A DNA stretch of 64,000 nucleotides. Source: Oscillospiraceae bacterium (GTDB lineage: Bacteria > Bacillota > Clostridia > Oscillospirales > CAG-382). Positions 61,364 to 64,000 of the stretch are shown here, one piece after another (position 1 is the stretch's first letter; the number at the start of each line of letters is the position of its first letter). The stretch spans positions 300,043-364,042 of the forward strand of contig SVRI01000001.1 of NCBI GenBank assembly GCA_015064895.1. Reading direction: 5' to 3'. A model generated the notes under the pieces. The model worked only from the letters and a program-made list of their open reading frames with translations, made no database searches and was not told where the DNA came from. Both the position numbers and the translations under genes were made by a program.

Positions 61364-64000
61364 ATGAAAAGGCTACTCTCTCTTTTATTGGCAATTATAA
61401 TGATAGTTTTGTCGGTACCTGTGACAGCACTTGCAGAAGATGACACAGCTTCTCTTGCTGCTTCCGGTCTTGCACTTACTCCCGGTAAGAACTTCTTTAC
61501 CGGTGCGAATGTTGCAAATAACTTTACCGATACCTGGATGCAGTCCTGGTGGACGGGCGGACAGCTGCAAGGCTATCTTGTAACAAACGAACACAGAACC
61601 ATTATGGATGACGGTGACGACAGAGGTGCGTATATCCGCTTCTCGTGGGATGCGGCAAATGACGGCTTCATCTACGGCACCCACTATCCTGCAAATGATG
61701 TTGCAGGCTACGCAATAGAAACAGACAGACCTGTTTTTGTCGGCTTCTACGGACGTTCATCGCAGGACGGTTATTTCCTTGTCGGAAGTAACAGCGAAAG
61801 CGAAGTCGATTACGATTTTTCGAGACATTGTTTCTTCTTGGGTAAGGAATGGGATTACTACAGCTCAGATTTTACCATCAAAGACGATGCCTCCGTTCTG
61901 TCAAATTACTGGGTACGTGTAGGTGCTACCGTTCAGGATACGGCACAGACTGTTGACATTGACGATGTTACAATCGCAGCGTACTACAGATTTGACTACT
62001 ATGTTGACGGCGAAAGCTATGACTATGCCTATGTTTCACCCGTAAACAGCACAAACGGCGCATATCTTTCATCGGCTTCTGCTTCGCAGATTGATGACCC
62101 TGTAAAAGACGGCTATACCTTTGTAGGCTGGTCACTTACCGACGGCTCTGCCGAAACAGTAGATACTGTATCGCTCAGTAATGCGGACGTATCTCTCTAT
62201 GCAGTTTTTGAAGAAAATGCAACAGAGCCCGACCCCGACCCCAATCCCGATGAAACCGTCGGTATCGGCTCACCCGGTATCAACCTCTTTACATCAGAGC
62301 AAAACTTTATTGACTTTGATAACGGTGACTGGCAGAATAACTGGTGGCTCGGCGGTCAGTTCCAGTCTTACCTTGTTGAAGGCGAACAGAGAACCATTGA
62401 AAACGACGGCGGTGACAGGGGAGACTATCTCCACATTTCATGGGATAAGACAAATGACGGTATTCTCTATGCCCACTACTATCCCAACGATGTAGACGGT
62501 CTTGTTGTCGAAGAAGACAGACCCTTCTATGCAGGCTTCTATGCAAAATCATCTGCCGAAACCTATGTCAAGTTTGGTAACTTCTCGGGTACAAACTATG
62601 ACGGCGGCGATATTGCATACGAATGGGCAAAGCACTGTCTGTATGTAAGAAACCCCGGCTGGAATTATTTTAACACAAGCTTTACAAGACTTCCCGATAA
62701 GGAAGTGTTCCAGCAGTTCAGAATTTCCTACGGTGCAGGTGACGGCTCTGCCGCTTGTACTCTTGATATTGACGATATGATTGTAACACCCTACTACAGA
62801 ATTGATTATCTTGTAGACGGTTCTGAATACAATCACGCATATGTTTCACCCATAAGTGTCCTTGACGGCACATTTATTGGAAACACAGAAGCAGATCAGC
62901 TCGGCGGTCTTACACCCTATAAGTCGGGTTATAAATTCCTTGGCTGGTCTCTTGACGGAGAAAATGTTGTGACAACGGTAAACCTTGAAAACAAAGACAT
63001 TACACTTGAAGCTGTATTTGAAGAAACAAATGAGGAAATTGTTCCCGATGCGCCTACTGCACCCGCAGGTGCTAAGGTCGGCGACCCGGGTATCAATATG
63101 TATAATGTAAACTCCATTAAGTACGGCTTTGATAAGGGTACTGTCGGTGTGCCTGACAACGCAGTGGATTTCGGCACATACGGCGGTGCAGTAAGTGCAA
63201 ATGTTTACCTTGACGGCGACAACAAGGTAACATATGCAAACATTCCTTCGGGCGGTGCTTCCCACTATGCAAGACTTCAGAACTACTCCTTCGAGCTTGC
63301 TCGTCCCATAACCGTTTGCTTTGACGCAAAGGGAAGCGGTACTGTTAATGTACTCAATTATGCTGCCGATGTACAGCTTCTTGCCAACACGAACCTTACT
63401 TCTGACTGGAAAACATATTCTACAGAAGTTTCTGCAAATGAAGGAATTGTAATTATCCACGCTTTCAGCGGTGATGCTTACTTTGATAATGTATACATCG
63501 CGGCAAACTATAAGTTTAATTACTATGTAGGCGGCTCGGTATATGAATCTGTTTACGTTTCACCCCTTAATGACGACGGCACACTTGCTCTCACAAAGGA
63601 TGCAAAGCAGATTGCTGACCCCTCAAAGCCGGGTTATACCTTCCTCGGCTGGTCACTTACCGACGGCGGTGAGGTGGTAGACGAAATCACCCTCGGCTGC
63701 AAGGATGTAAACCTTTACGCAGTATGGAACTTCGAAGGCACACTTCCCGGTATGAACGTACTTACAGACGAAAACACAGCCTTCGACTTTGAAGACGGAA
63801 ATATAGGATACGTTAATTTTGACGGTGCAAACCAGACTGTTTCTGACGGTATTCTCAGTACAGAAGGCAACGGCGCATGGTATGTTTACATGAACCGCAG
63901 CTACTATAACCTTACAGGCTACGGCAGACCCGTTGCAATTGCCTTTAAGTATAAGGAAGAAGCCGATAACAGCGACGATTTCGTGCAGATAATCGGTAAC
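61364..64000 (+). CDS. Secreted surface protein with alternating CBM-like and InlB-type repeats; truncated by the right window edge; absent from the ORF track
   Basis: ATG 61364 with SD aaggagg; MKRLLSLLLAIIMIVLSVPVTALAEDDTASLAASGLALTPGKNFFTGANVANNFTDTWMQSWWTGGQ...; repeats DGYTFVGWSLTDGSAETVDTVSLSNADVSLYAVFEE, SGYKFLGWSLDGENVVTTVNLENKDITLEAVFEE, PGYTFLGWSLTDGGEVVDEITLGCKDVNLYAVWN. Confidence 0.9.
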   Translation, partial: MKRLLSLLLAIIMIVLSVPVTALAEDDTASLAASGLALTPGKNFFTGANVANNFTDTWMQSWWTGGQLQGYLVTNEHRTIMDDGDDRGAYIRFSWDAANDGFIYGTHYPANDVAGYAIETDRPVFVGFYGRSSQDGYFLVGSNSESEVDYDFSRHCFFLGKEWDYYSSDFTIKDDASVLSNYWVRVGATVQDTAQTVDIDDVTIAAYYRFDYYVDGESYDYAYVSPVNSTNGAYLSSASASQIDDPVKDGYTFVGWSLTDGSAETVDTVSLSNADVSLYAVFEENATEPDPDPNPDETVGIGSPGINLFTSEQNFIDFDNGDWQNNWWLGGQFQSYLVEGEQRTIENDGGDRGDYLHISWDKTNDGILYAHYYPNDVDGLVVEEDRPFYAGFYAKSSAETYVKFGNFSGTNYDGGDIAYEWAKHCLYVRNPGWNYFNTSFTRLPDKEVFQQFRISYGAGDGSAACTLDIDDMIVTPYYRIDYLVDGSEYNHAYVSPISVLDGTFIGNTEADQLGGLTPYKSGYKFLGWSLDGENVVTTVNLENKDITLEAVFEETNEEIVPDAPTAPAGAKVGDPGINMYNVNSIKYGFDKGTVGVPDNAVDFGTYGGAVSANVYLDGDNKVTYANIPSGGASHYARLQNYSFELARPITVCFDAKGSGTVNVLNYAADVQLLANTNLTSDWKTYSTEVSANEGIVIIHAFSGDAYFDNVYIAANYKFNYYVGGSVYESVYVSPLNDDGTLALTKDAKQIADPSKPGYTFLGWSLTDGGEVVDEITLGCKDVNLYAVWNFEGTLPGMNVLTDENTAFDFEDGNIGYVNFDGANQTVSDGILSTEGNGAWYVYMNRSYYNLTGYGRPVAIAFKYKEEADNSDDFVQIIGN

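Noticed and set aside
1-64000. tRNA, rRNA, prophage, integrase or transposase genes
   Set aside because: None recognised in the supplied ORFs or on reading intergenic regions; only non-autonomous-looking repeats were found.

Overview
The window looks like chromosomal DNA from a low-GC Firmicute, probably an uncultured clostridial or Oscillospirales-like bacterium; this is inferred from the SLH-type S-layer genes, strong SD sites and gene content. I recognise about 38 coding regions. These include a 5'-truncated-in-window znuA-like gene, an AraC regulator, a Na/Pi cotransporter, an aldose epimerase, a GH99/WbsX-like protein with a TAXI-TRAP transporter locus and a CE15-like esterase, infC-rpmI-rplT, and two very large SLH S-layer proteins. 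Further along are a flippase, two sugar-phosphate isomerases, nagB, an InlB-repeat surface protein, a trypsin-like protease, stalk-domain proteins, and two adjacent CobW-family GTPases (one with a His-rich metal-binding insert). Next come rnjA/B, dnaD, an SbcC/YhaN-like ATPase, a ybaK-like gene, a split chromate transporter, cysK, a metallophosphoesterase, a CofE-like ligase and an ATPPase-only guaA. The window ends in a cluster of giant surface proteins (CBM-like repeats, an alkaline phosphatase fusion, and a truncated CBM/InlB protein that runs off the right end and is missing from the ORF track). I saw no rRNA, tRNA, CRISPR array, prophage or recognisable defence island. The most interesting signals are: (1) a dispersed five-copy structured intergenic element with covarying hairpins around a conserved GGTGTCGC-(R)YAAATAAC core, usually right at a gene's 3' end; (2) phased TGTTAC repeats upstream of both S-layer promoters; (3) a possible leader peptide with pseudoknot-type or alternative pairing before a GNAT gene; (4) an undescribed C-terminal 'DP(V/M)GIR' domain shared by three surface proteins; (5) an AUA start for infC and a possible AUC start for a protease; (6) a GMP synthetase lacking its amidotransferase domain, co-located with a CofE-like ligase. 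All calls come from reading the sequence; no database search was run.
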